A DNA stretch of 18,531 bases from Akkermansiaceae bacterium UBA1506. Its GTDB lineage: Bacteria; Verrucomicrobiota; Verrucomicrobiia; Verrucomicrobiales; DEV007. Made by a program: the position numbers and the translations under genes. Within the stretch, counting starts at the first letter, position 1, and every line of letters begins with the position of its first letter. The notes under the pieces are model-generated. The model searched no databases. It saw only the letters and a program-made list of their open reading frames with translations, and had not been told where the DNA came from. Of this stretch, positions 7,304 to 14,018 are shown piece by piece. The DNA is taken from the NCBI GenBank assembly GCA_002323995.1, contig DCQY01000141.1, positions 1 through 18,531 on the forward strand, in the 5' to 3' direction.

Positions 7304-8152
7304 TCAGTTACCGGAATTTTCAATGAGAGCAATACCGGTTGTTTCAAGAGAGACGCGCTGCTGGCGATAGAGGGCACCAACCGCCTGCTTAAATGCTTTC
7401 TTACTGACATTGAATGCTCGCTGAATTTCCTCGGGGGAACTCTTATCGGTCAGCGGGATACGGCCGTCATTCTTTTCCATCGCTTCGATGATACGATCAG
7501 TCAGTTGGGTGACGCGGCCATACCCAACCTGCTGAAGTGAAAGATCAATTTTGCCGTCGGGCTTTACCGCAGCGATGAAACCAGTCATCGATTCTCCAAT
7601 ATGAATGCGGTGCTGCAGACTGCTCTCGTGGATCAATCCTCTAAAACGCTGATCAACGATAGCCATGTAGCCGAGTGGAGTGCGCTCTTGGATAATGAGT
7701 GATACCTGATCGCCGGTCTGGTATCTCGGTCGGGTCTGATTGAGATAACGATTGATCTTTGAGGTCGCAATAATGCGGTCGGATACCTCATCGTGGAGAA
7801 CTTTGATAACAGCTATCTCGCCCTCCTTGACGCGGTGGTTTTGCTCCTTAAATGGAAGAAGCAGGTCTTTTGGGAAATCCCAGTTGAGAAAGGCTCCCGC
7901 GCGAGGGTGCACCGATATAACTTCGAGAGGAGCGATTTCACCCACCTCGCAGGATGGTTTCTGAGTGGTAGCAACGAGGCGGTCCTCGGAGTCGCGGGAA
8001 AGGAAAACCTTGAGTTCGTCGCCCGGTTCGGAGCCTTCTGGAACTTCTTTGGTAGGCAGAAGAATTTCGCCCAAATCGCCACCGTCAAGGAAAAGTCCGT
8101 GATCGGATTTGTGAAGGGCAATAAGTTGATTGATTCTCCCGAGCTGAGGCAT
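7304..8152 (-). CDS. cvfB: CvfB/YitL-like S1 RNA-binding protein
   Basis: The 282-residue protein is built of about three S1-type OB-folds (roughly 1-65, 66-135 and 145-210) followed by a C-terminal winged-helix region (about 213-275, including IPLTDKSSPEEIQRAFNVSK). The third S1 unit contains LGYMAIVDQRFRGLIHESSL. This order is that of the CvfB (conserved virulence factor B, YitL) family, RNA-binding proteins known from staphylococci and pneumococci to influence gene expression post-transcriptionally. In a free-living bacterium the role is presumably general RNA regulation. It is the first gene of the cvfB-nitroreductase-queE run. Upstream, two tandem copies of TTATCGC lie about 50 bases from the start and may be part of its promoter. 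The start codon lacks a clear Shine-Dalgarno site. Confidence 0.9.
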   Translation of the reverse strand: MPQLGRINQLIALHKSDHGLFLDGGDLGEILLPTKEVPEGSEPGDELKVFLSRDSEDRLVATTQKPSCEVGEIAPLEVISVHPRAGAFLNWDFPKDLLLPFKEQNHRVKEGEIAVIKVLHDEVSDRIIATSKINRYLNQTRPRYQTGDQVSLIIQERTPLGYMAIVDQRFRGLIHESSLQHRIHIGESMTGFIAAVKPDGKIDLSLQQVGYGRVTQLTDRIIEAMEKNDGRIPLTDKSSPEEIQRAFNVSKKAFKQAVGALYRQQRVSLETTGIALIENSGN

Positions 8153-8542
8153 CTGCCAAGGTAAACGAAAAGCAGGGGATTGCGAGGCGCAGGTGGTGAC
8201 TTATCGCTTATCGCAAGGTGAGTTTATGAATCTCCCCATGCTCCGGTTTCGAGGTTGAAAGCTTGGGTCAACTGCGATGTGAGTGTCGGACAGAAGAACT
8301 CAGTGCTGAGGCTTCTTTTCAGAACTAGAAGTGTATCAGTCGGACTTAAGGCGAAAAGACATGGCGTGCTAAAGAGATTTATTTGGGAAATAGGGTCGAA
8401 GTGGGTAGGCATCGGAACGGGAAAGAATATTTAAACTTGTATAGAAGTGGTAGAGGAATTGATGGCTCGACGGAGCGATAATGACATAATTAGGCCTCAT
8501 TATGGTTTTGCCATAGGCGAGACCATTCGATTAGATCGGGCT
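8153..8542. other. 390-bp divergent intergenic region
   Basis: This stretch separates the cvfB-like gene (-) from the sulfatase (+) and should hold promoters for both. The only distinct sequence feature I see is the tandem TTATCGC pair at 8201-8214. An open frame of 62 codons on the minus strand (8224-8412) has no recognisable domain or ribosome binding site. The sulfatase frame is open back to a GTG at 8447, but the residues before ATG 8543 are hydrophilic and precede a clear signal peptide, so they are treated as untranslated. Confidence 0.5.
8201..8214. repeat. Tandem TTATCGC heptamer
   Basis: Two exact, directly adjacent copies of TTATCGC occur at 8201-8207 and 8208-8214. TGCGA at 8181-8185 and TCGCA at 8211-8215 also form an inverted pair around it. 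The location, about 50 bases upstream of the cvfB-like start, suits an operator, but no factor can be named. Confidence 0.4.
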
Positions 8543-10033
8543 ATGAAAAATGTCATTCTTTTGATAGCGGTGTCGATGACTTGGCTCGGTGCTGCGGCTG
8601 CTTCCGAGAAGCCCAATATTGTTTTAATCGTGGCCGATGATCTCGGCTTTCGAGAGTTAGGCTGCTACGGGCAAAAGAAGATTCAGACGCCGAGGATAGA
8701 TCAACTGGCAACAGAAGGGATGCGGTTTACACGGGCTTATTCGGGTAGCCCGGTCTGTGCTCCGTCACGATGTGTCTTAATGACAGGAAAGCATCCGGGG
8801 AATGCTATTGTTCGAAATAACCGGCCTATGAAACCCGAGGGGCAGCATCCAATTCCGAGTAGCGAGGAGACGATTGCCGAGTTACTCCAGAAAGAGGGCT
8901 ACATCAGTGGAGCATTTGGTAAATGGGGATTGGGCAATATCTGGTCGGAAGGTAATCCTAATAAACAAGGCTTTGAAACCTTTTTTGGCTACAACTGCCA
9001 AAGTCACGCTCATTCTTACTACCCGGCTTTCTTGTGGAGTAACGAAGAGAAGTATCCGCTTAATAACGATCCTCCGGTGCCGGGACATGAAGGCCTATCT
9101 GCCAGTGCGGATCCGAACAATCCTTCGAGCTACAACAGCTTCAAGGGTGACGATTACGCTTCAGATCACATTAATGACCATGCGCTTCAATTTATTCGCG
9201 ATCACAAAGATCGACCTTTTTTTCTTTATTATCCCAGCCTTATTCCACATGTCGCGCTGCATGTGCCAGATGAGGATCTCAAGCTGTATCTTGATGAGGG
9301 TTGGAAGGATCCGCCGTTCACACGAGAGGGCGGATATGGTTATACGCCGCACTTCACTCCGCGTGCTGCCTACGCTGCGATGATTACAAAGCTGGACACC
9401 TACGTTGGTAAGGTGCTCGACCTGATTGAAGAGCTTGGCCTCGCCGATAACACCATCGTGATTTTTTCTTCGGACAATGGCACGACTCATTTGAAGAAAG
9501 AAGTGGACTACGACTTTTTTGCTAGCGTAGGAGAATTGCGTGGTCTCAAAGGGCAGCTTTGGGAGGGTGGTATACGCGTGCCCCAGATTGTGAAATGGCC
9601 GGGTAAAGTTGAAGCAGGAAGTGTGACTGATCAGGTCACTGGCTTTGAAGATTGGCTTCCGACATTACTCGATCTGATAGGCGCTCAAGTGGCTGTTCCG
9701 GAGGAAGCCAATGGAATCAGCATTGCAGAAACTCTACTTGAAAATGAGGAGGTGAAACGGGGATTTCTTTATCGAGAGTTCCAAGGGTATGGCGGCCAGC
9801 AGGCAGTTTGGTTGGGTAACAAATGGAAGGGGATTCGTACTGACATCCTGAAAAAAAATAATAAGAAGCCTCTTAAGATTGAACTTTTTGATCTCGAGTC
9901 GGACCCTTCGGAATCCATCGACGTGGCCGCCGCAAATCCGGAAGTAGTGAGCGATATTGAGGCCTTGATGAGTTCGGAGCGGACCGTGTCTGAGGAGTTT
10001 GGGATGGGAGCTCTCGACGAAGTGACAAATTAG
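8543..10033 (+). CDS. Secreted formylglycine-dependent sulfatase
   Basis: The 496-residue protein hydrolyses sulfate esters outside the cytoplasm. A signal peptide (MKNVILLIAVSMTWLGAAAAS) is followed by NIVLIVADDLG with metal ligands Asp32-Asp33. CAPSR at 72-76 is the sulfatase signature whose Cys72 is converted to formylglycine. Further active-site elements are FGKWGLG at 125-131 (Lys127), His236 in SLIPH, SSDNG at 309-313 (metal ligands Asp311, Asn312) and Lys336 in LRGLKGQLWEGG. This is the S1 (arylsulfatase-type) family; the true substrate is probably a sulfated glycan but cannot be named. ATG 8543 was chosen because it begins the signal peptide. No sulfatase-maturating enzyme, glycosidase or lyase is beside it, so maturation must be supplied from elsewhere. 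Confidence 0.95.
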   Translation: MKNVILLIAVSMTWLGAAAASEKPNIVLIVADDLGFRELGCYGQKKIQTPRIDQLATEGMRFTRAYSGSPVCAPSRCVLMTGKHPGNAIVRNNRPMKPEGQHPIPSSEETIAELLQKEGYISGAFGKWGLGNIWSEGNPNKQGFETFFGYNCQSHAHSYYPAFLWSNEEKYPLNNDPPVPGHEGLSASADPNNPSSYNSFKGDDYASDHINDHALQFIRDHKDRPFFLYYPSLIPHVALHVPDEDLKLYLDEGWKDPPFTREGGYGYTPHFTPRAAYAAMITKLDTYVGKVLDLIEELGLADNTIVIFSSDNGTTHLKKEVDYDFFASVGELRGLKGQLWEGGIRVPQIVKWPGKVEAGSVTDQVTGFEDWLPTLLDLIGAQVAVPEEANGISIAETLLENEEVKRGFLYREFQGYGGQQAVWLGNKWKGIRTDILKKNNKKPLKIELFDLESDPSESIDVAAANPEVVSDIEALMSSERTVSEEFGMGALDEVTN

Positions 10034-10069
10034 CCTAACTAAAACGGCCCCTTATTCTTCGGGTCTGGT

Positions 10070-10354
10070 TTAACGATCCTTCTTTTTGTGTTTGCTGCCG
10101 GGTGGGGTGCGATGGTCTCCAAAGTACTTCTCACTGCGGTATCGCAGCCAAACCCTAAGCACCTGGGGGATCTGTTGTTTCTCTATCTCGGTGAGACGCT
10201 CATAGAGCCCGAGAGCCCGTTTCCGCTCCAAACGACAGGCGCCGTTTTTGTGGGCGTCCCAATAGGTCCGTGCCAACCTAATACGTCGGTTGGTCTCCTT
10301 GACTAGGGCGGTGCCGGTGAGTTCTTCATCAGGATTTTTCTTTTTCTTACCCAT
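10070..10354 (-). CDS. Small basic protein of unknown function
   Basis: A 94-residue product, very rich in Lys and Arg, with a lysine cluster at each end (MGKKKKNP and KHKKKDR) and a predicted helical middle containing TNRRIRLARTYWDAHKNGACRLERKRALGLYERL. I do not recognise a named family. It is probably real: the codons encode a compact, non-repetitive, evenly charged protein, and it fills the space between the sulfatase stop (36 bases away, convergent) and the lactonase start (78 bases, divergent) with almost no waste. The charge suggests nucleic acid or ribosome binding, which is inference. No signal peptide or membrane segment is present, and no Shine-Dalgarno site is seen. Confidence 0.65.
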   Translation of the reverse strand: MGKKKKNPDEELTGTALVKETNRRIRLARTYWDAHKNGACRLERKRALGLYERLTEIEKQQIPQVLRVWLRYRSEKYFGDHRTPPGSKHKKKDR

Positions 10355-10432
10355 GAAAAGATAGCAAAGACGCTAATTGTTGTTCGGCCGTGATTGTGAA
10401 AGACTCTCCACTCATTAATCAGATCTGTCTGC

Positions 10433-11527
10433 ATGAAAAAGCTCACTACATTTTTTTGTCTTTCTTTGCTCATTTCAGGGCTGGCCCTCACCGCGGTGGC
10501 GGAACAGTCATTTGTTCTATCCTCATCCGGTGACGGGATCACCGTTTTCGAGGCTGATGGTGAAAGCGGAAAGCTCACCGAAATTCAGACAGTCCCGGAT
10601 CGTGGGCTGATGGCCATTACGAAAGATCAACGCCGGGTCTATGCAATTGGAACCGGCATCATCGCCACTTACAATGTTGAGGAAGACGGTAAGCTGAGGA
10701 TGGTTGGGAAAGCGGAGATCGAGGGCAGCGGTGGTTACGCCGATCTAGACGCAACCGAGCGGTATTTTGCCACCAACAATTACGGTCAAGGGACCGCTAC
10801 CGTCTGGAAGATCGGTGTTGATGGTATCGTCATTTCTGAACCGACGGCTCATGTCACTCTCGAGCAGAAAGCACACTCTTCGGTCTTTGCACCGGGAAAT
10901 AATTATCTGCTCGTGCCGGCGACGGGCCCAAACAAGGTTTTTCAGCTCAAGTTTGACGTCGAGACTGGCAAAATCATCCCAAGCGATCCACCTTCCGCTC
11001 CCGCGCCGATGGACGAGGGGGAAGCCCAGCAGCCGCGCCATCTCGTTTTTCACCCCAATGGCAAGATCGCCTACACTACCCTCGAGCGGGAATTACCGGG
11101 TGTTGGTGTCTGGGAATGGGATGCCCAGAGCGGCAGCTTGAAAGTAGTTCAGAATATCGTGACCTATCCGGAAGGGTTCGATGGTGTGATTACAACGGCC
11201 GATCTTCACCTTACTCCCGACGCGAAATTCCTCTACGTTTCCAACCGGGACATTACTGACCGAAGAGCGGTGGTCGGGAACAGTTCGATCGTCGGGTTTA
11301 AGGTGCTGGAGTCGGGTCATCTCGAAATGATCGGCCACACCTTATGTGAGCAGGTGCCTCGTTCATTTGCGGTGGATCGGGCCGGGAAGTTCCTCTACGT
11401 GGCAGGCCAGACGGCAGCGAAGCTCGGGGTATATGCGATTAACGAGGAGACAGGCGAGTTGACGAAAGTGGAGCAGCTTAATACCGGCGATGGTCCAAAC
11501 TGGATTCAGTGTATCACTCTGGAGTGA
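10433..11527 (+). CDS. Secreted lactonase-family seven-bladed beta-propeller
   Basis: The 364-residue protein starts with a signal peptide (MKKLTTFFCLSLLISGLALTAVA, cut near residue 23). The rest is a series of repeated blades with DxxGKxLYVxN-like elements, for example AKFLYVSNRD and AGKFLYVAGQTAAKLGVYAINEETGEL, and the segment QQPRHLVFHPNGKIAYTT. This is the 6-phosphogluconolactonase-type propeller (PF10282-like, YVTN-related). Cytoplasmic relatives open 6-phosphogluconolactone; the signal peptide makes that substrate unlikely here, and many exported members have no proven activity. It may open a sugar lactone formed by a periplasmic oxidoreductase, an inference. It diverges from the small basic protein and is followed 76 bases later by the TM2 gene. 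Confidence 0.88.
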   Translation: MKKLTTFFCLSLLISGLALTAVAEQSFVLSSSGDGITVFEADGESGKLTEIQTVPDRGLMAITKDQRRVYAIGTGIIATYNVEEDGKLRMVGKAEIEGSGGYADLDATERYFATNNYGQGTATVWKIGVDGIVISEPTAHVTLEQKAHSSVFAPGNNYLLVPATGPNKVFQLKFDVETGKIIPSDPPSAPAPMDEGEAQQPRHLVFHPNGKIAYTTLERELPGVGVWEWDAQSGSLKVVQNIVTYPEGFDGVITTADLHLTPDAKFLYVSNRDITDRRAVVGNSSIVGFKVLESGHLEMIGHTLCEQVPRSFAVDRAGKFLYVAGQTAAKLGVYAINEETGELTKVEQLNTGDGPNWIQCITLE

Positions 11528-11603
11528 ATTCAGGGCGATTTTCGGTGTAAATTTAGACATTAATTGTAATTGGAGGCGTGGGCGGAATTGCCAAAATTAA
11601 TAA

Positions 11604-12041
11604 ATGGAACCGACACACAGCAAAACAATTGGTTATGTCCTCTGGATCTTTGGGTTCACCGGATCCCATCGATTTTATTTTGGCAAACCCGTTTCGGGTA
11701 CGATCTGGTTTCTGACTTTCGGTCTTTTCGGCATTGGATGGTTGATCGACATTTTCCTAATTCCTGGTATGGAGCGTCAGGCCGAACTTCGTTTCAAAGC
11801 AGGGTCCGTGGACTATTCGGTCGCTTGGATTCTGCAGACCTTTTGTGGAGCTCTCGGGATTCACCGCATCTACATGGGAAAATGGATCACCGGTCTTATT
11901 TATCTGTTCACCGGTGGCCTTGCCTTTATCGGAGTGCTGTATGACTACTGCACTTTGAACGACCAGATCAGCAAGCTTAATGGAGAGAGAGCGATAAACT
12001 CAGGTTTTCAGACTAGCTCAGAACGCCTCATCGGGGGCTGA
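11604..12041 (+). CDS. Membrane protein with two tandem TM2 domains
   Basis: The 145-residue product has two copies of the TM2 module. Each begins with a G-x-H-R-x-Y-x-G-K motif at a helix turn: GSHRFYFGK at 20-28 and GIHRIYMGK at 85-93. Each then has a hydrophobic hairpin ending in an Asp (WLIDIF near 46-51; LYDYCTLND near 112-120). Four membrane helices are expected with a short charged linker (about 55-68). TM2 proteins are widespread in bacteria but their function is not settled; most bacterial members have one module, so this looks like an internal duplication. The last 25 residues are hydrophilic. Start ATG 11604 has no clear ribosome binding site. The gene is followed by a structured leader for the DUF3127 gene. 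Confidence 0.88.
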   Translation: MEPTHSKTIGYVLWIFGFTGSHRFYFGKPVSGTIWFLTFGLFGIGWLIDIFLIPGMERQAELRFKAGSVDYSVAWILQTFCGALGIHRIYMGKWITGLIYLFTGGLAFIGVLYDYCTLNDQISKLNGERAINSGFQTSSERLIGG

Positions 12042-12074
12042 ACTTTGGAAACCGTCTCATTGAGCAAAATTTCC

Positions 12075-12103
12075 CTTTCGCTCTGACCGATTCGGGTCGA
12101 AAG
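12075..12103 (+). promoter_or_regulatory. Hairpin in the leader of the DUF3127 gene
   Basis: CTTTC at 12075-12079 pairs with GAAAG at 12099-12103, and inside it GACC at 12085-12088 pairs with GGTC at 12095-12098 around a 6-base loop, with a 5-base bulge on the 5' side. It ends 20 bases before the ATG at 12124. There is no T-run, so it is not a typical terminator for the TM2 gene; a leader structure is as likely. Confidence 0.35.
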
Positions 12104-12123
12104 ATTCCTGAACAAATTGAATT

Positions 12124-12531
12124 ATGGCAAAGGGATTTGAGTTGGAAGGTATCGTCAAGGTTATCGATGAAGTTCAGACGTTCGCGAGTGGATTCAGCAA
12201 GCGTGAGTTTGTAGTTGAGGTCGAGGACGGCAAGTATCCGCAGTCGATTAAATTTGAGTGCGTTAAGGATAAAACATCGTTGACCGATGGCCTCAAAATT
12301 GGTGACTCAATCAAGGTAAGCTTTGATATCCGGGGTAACGAATACAATGGTCGATACTACGTTAACCTTAACGCGTGGAAGGTGGAGAACACTGGTGGTG
12401 CTGGCGCTCCGGATTCAGGGCAGGCTCAGGACTCAAATAACGGGGAAGGCCCTCCATCTAACCTTAGCGAGCCTCCCGCGGGGTATGATAACAAATCTGG
12501 CAGCCCGGCCGACGACGATATCCCGTTTTAG
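12124..12531 (+). CDS. DUF3127 OB-fold-like protein with SSB-like acidic C-terminal tip
   Basis: The 135-residue protein has an N-terminal domain (about 4-88) with FELEGIVKVIDEVQTF, then KREFVVEVEDGKYPQSIKFE at 26-45, then LKIGDSIKVSFDIRG at 57-71 and YYVNLNAWKVE at 78-88. This pattern is the DUF3127 domain, which resembles an OB-fold nucleic-acid-binding barrel. A low-complexity linker rich in Gly, Ser, Asn and Pro (89-128) leads to a terminal DDDIPF. That layout (barrel, flexible linker, acidic tip ending in Pro-Phe) is the same as in single-stranded DNA-binding protein SSB, where the tip recruits repair and replication partners. Single-stranded nucleic acid binding is therefore plausible but unproven. 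The gene stands alone on + strand, 166 bases before the RRM gene. Confidence 0.85.
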   Translation: MAKGFELEGIVKVIDEVQTFASGFSKREFVVEVEDGKYPQSIKFECVKDKTSLTDGLKIGDSIKVSFDIRGNEYNGRYYVNLNAWKVENTGGAGAPDSGQAQDSNNGEGPPSNLSEPPAGYDNKSGSPADDDIPF

Positions 12532-12589
12532 TCTGGTTGTTGGTGGTGGGTAAATAACTTGCTCATTTGGTGGGCTGAACTAGGATTGC

Positions 12590-12665
12590 CCTCCCCGAGG
12601 ATTGGCTGATTTTCAGGCCAATATCGAGAACCAGTAGATCTGTCCGAAGACACGAGGTGTCCGGA
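12590..12665 (+). promoter_or_regulatory. Structured leader of the RRM protein gene (three consecutive hairpins)
   Basis: Three small stem-loops follow one another in the 166-bp gap: CCTC-CCC-GAGG at 12590-12600; ATTGGCTG at 12601-12608 with CAG-G-CCAAT at 12614-12622 (one bulged G); and TCCG-AAG-ACAC-GAG-GTGT-C-CGGA at 12643-12665. The last ends 32 bases before ATG 12698. No T-run follows, so this reads better as a 5' leader than a terminator. Confidence 0.4.
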
Positions 12666-12697
12666 GATTGCCTCGGGTTAAAAGAAAGAACCATCTC

Positions 12698-13852
12698 ATG
12701 GCGCAGTCCTCATCAGGAAAAAATCAGAATCCAACAGGCGGCGGAAACCGCAAAAGTGGTCATAACCGAAATCGTAGTGGAGGCGGTCGAAATCGCAGCG
12801 GCCACCGGCGTCCAAAACCCAAACTGACGCCATGGCAAAAGTTCATCAGAGCGATCACTTTTGGTACAGTCGATCCAACCAAAAAGGCGAGGAGAAAGTC
12901 TTCACAACGATCACGGGAGAAGAAGCGTGCAACTCGCCCACCGCAGGTGATCGAGCCGACAACACCGCGGCTTTACGTCGGCAATCTGAATTATGACGTT
13001 GATAATGATGCGTTGAAAAAGCCTTTCGCTGGAATGGGAACTGTGATTGAGGCAACGGTAGTGATGCACAGCCGCTCCGGCAAATCCAAGGGATTTGGTT
13101 TTGTTGAAATGAGTAGCCTTGAGGAAGCCAAAGCGGCAGTCTCCAAGCTCAATGATACCGATCTGATGGGGCGTAAAATGCGCGTCATCGGTGCTAAGTC
13201 AGAAAGACGAAACGAGGGCGATAGCCGAGACAGCAAGCGCCCCGATCGCAGTGGCCAACGACGCTCTGAAGGGCAAAGACGCTCTGAAGGGAGAGGTGAA
13301 GGTAGACGAGAAAGAAGCGGTCGTGATCGCAGAGGTGAGCGTGGTCCTTCTGGTGATAAGTTAGAGAAAGCTTCCCGACAGGTGAAGCCGGTGCAGATTG
13401 AACAAGTTTCATCTCCATATCTGGCTATCGCCAATTTTAACGCAGAGGCGACGGAGCAGGATTTTGCTGGCTTATTCATTGGAATTGGGTCGGTCAAGCT
13501 CAGCGAGACTGTCTCTGTGGGGGAGGGGGCGGACACCAAGGTGTTGCGTGTCGAAATGGAATCGACAGTAGAGGCTCAAAAGGCAGTTGAATTTCTACAC
13601 GGTAAATCTTTTATGGGGAATCAGCTGAGAGTAAACGGATCAGAGGCTTTTGGTGATGACGCTTCAGTGGACTCAGTTGAAGAAAAAACTCCGGCAGAAG
13701 AGCCGACTCCAGAGGTGGGGTCGGTAGCACTTTCTACCGCAGAAGTTGCTGAGCCTGAACTGGTTGAAATCGATTCACCTAGTCCTGAGGCAAGTGAGAC
13801 TCAGGAAACGGATGAGTGGTGCCCAGGTGCCGAGGAGTCCAAAGAAGGTTGA
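12698..13852 (+). CDS. RNA-binding protein with two RRM domains
   Basis: This 384-residue protein begins with a Gly/Asn/Arg/Ser-rich tail (1-40) and a short segment KLTPWQKFIRAITFG (42-56). The first RRM (about 91-167) has both signature strands, RNP2 LYVGNL at 92-97 and RNP1 KGFGFVEM at 131-138 with the RNA-stacking aromatics. A strongly basic Arg/Ser/Glu/Gly linker (168-225) contains a tandem QRRSEG repeat. A second, diverged RRM (about 240-315: YLAIANF, KVLRVEME, GKSFMGNQLRV) lacks the aromatic residues of RNP1. The C-terminus (316-384) is acidic. Bacterial RRM proteins are usually about 80-120 residues with one domain, so size and layout are unusual. It probably acts in RNA folding or decay. 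ATG 12698 was chosen; a TTG at 12668 lies in the third leader hairpin region. Confidence 0.88.
   Translation: MAQSSSGKNQNPTGGGNRKSGHNRNRSGGGRNRSGHRRPKPKLTPWQKFIRAITFGTVDPTKKARRKSSQRSREKKRATRPPQVIEPTTPRLYVGNLNYDVDNDALKKPFAGMGTVIEATVVMHSRSGKSKGFGFVEMSSLEEAKAAVSKLNDTDLMGRKMRVIGAKSERRNEGDSRDSKRPDRSGQRRSEGQRRSEGRGEGRRERSGRDRRGERGPSGDKLEKASRQVKPVQIEQVSSPYLAIANFNAEATEQDFAGLFIGIGSVKLSETVSVGEGADTKVLRVEMESTVEAQKAVEFLHGKSFMGNQLRVNGSEAFGDDASVDSVEEKTPAEEPTPEVGSVALSTAEVAEPELVEIDSPSPEASETQETDEWCPGAEESKEG
13256..13291 (+). repeat. 18-bp tandem duplication inside the RRM gene
   Basis: Two adjacent 18-base units at 13256-13273 and 13274-13291 share CAA-N-GACGCTCTGAAGGG with one mismatch (C or A). They keep the frame and encode QRRSEG twice in the basic linker. 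Confidence 0.8.
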
Positions 13853-14018
13853 CGATTGACCTGAATCCACGACTAAAACTCAGGCGAACTGAGAGGAGTA
13901 ACTACTCCGTTACTATAAACGAGCGCCTTTGTGCTATTCGATATAAGCTATGGCGCGGGTGTGGTCCGATTTTGGACTCACATTTGTTTAAGCATCCACG
14001 AGCGGCAATGTATTCTGG
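13853..14018. other. 166-bp convergent intergenic region with small inverted repeats
   Basis: Between the RRM gene (+) and the ROK gene (-) lie CTCAG-5-CTGAG at 13879-13893, GGAGT-AACT-ACTCC at 13895-13908, and GTCC-GATTTT-GGAC near 13964-13977. AGTAAC at 13897-13902 can instead pair with GTTACT at 13909-13914, so two structures compete. None has a T-run. No gene is evident. Confidence 0.4.

Noticed and set aside
8224..8412. 62-codon minus-strand frame in the intergenic region
   Set aside because: No domain, no ribosome binding site and no operon partner; could be chance.
8874..9383. 169-codon plus-strand frame inside the sulfatase gene
   Set aside because: It is a shifted reading of the sulfatase, whose motifs are continuous through the same bases.
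13256..13291. Short tandem repeat considered as a CRISPR or mobile element trace
   Set aside because: Only two in-frame 18-bp units without spacers, inside a coding linker; it is simple coding duplication.
12991..13539. 182-codon minus-strand frame opposite the RRM gene
   Set aside because: Its Ser/Arg/Leu-rich product mirrors the Arg/Ser/Glu coding of the RRM linker and has no domain.
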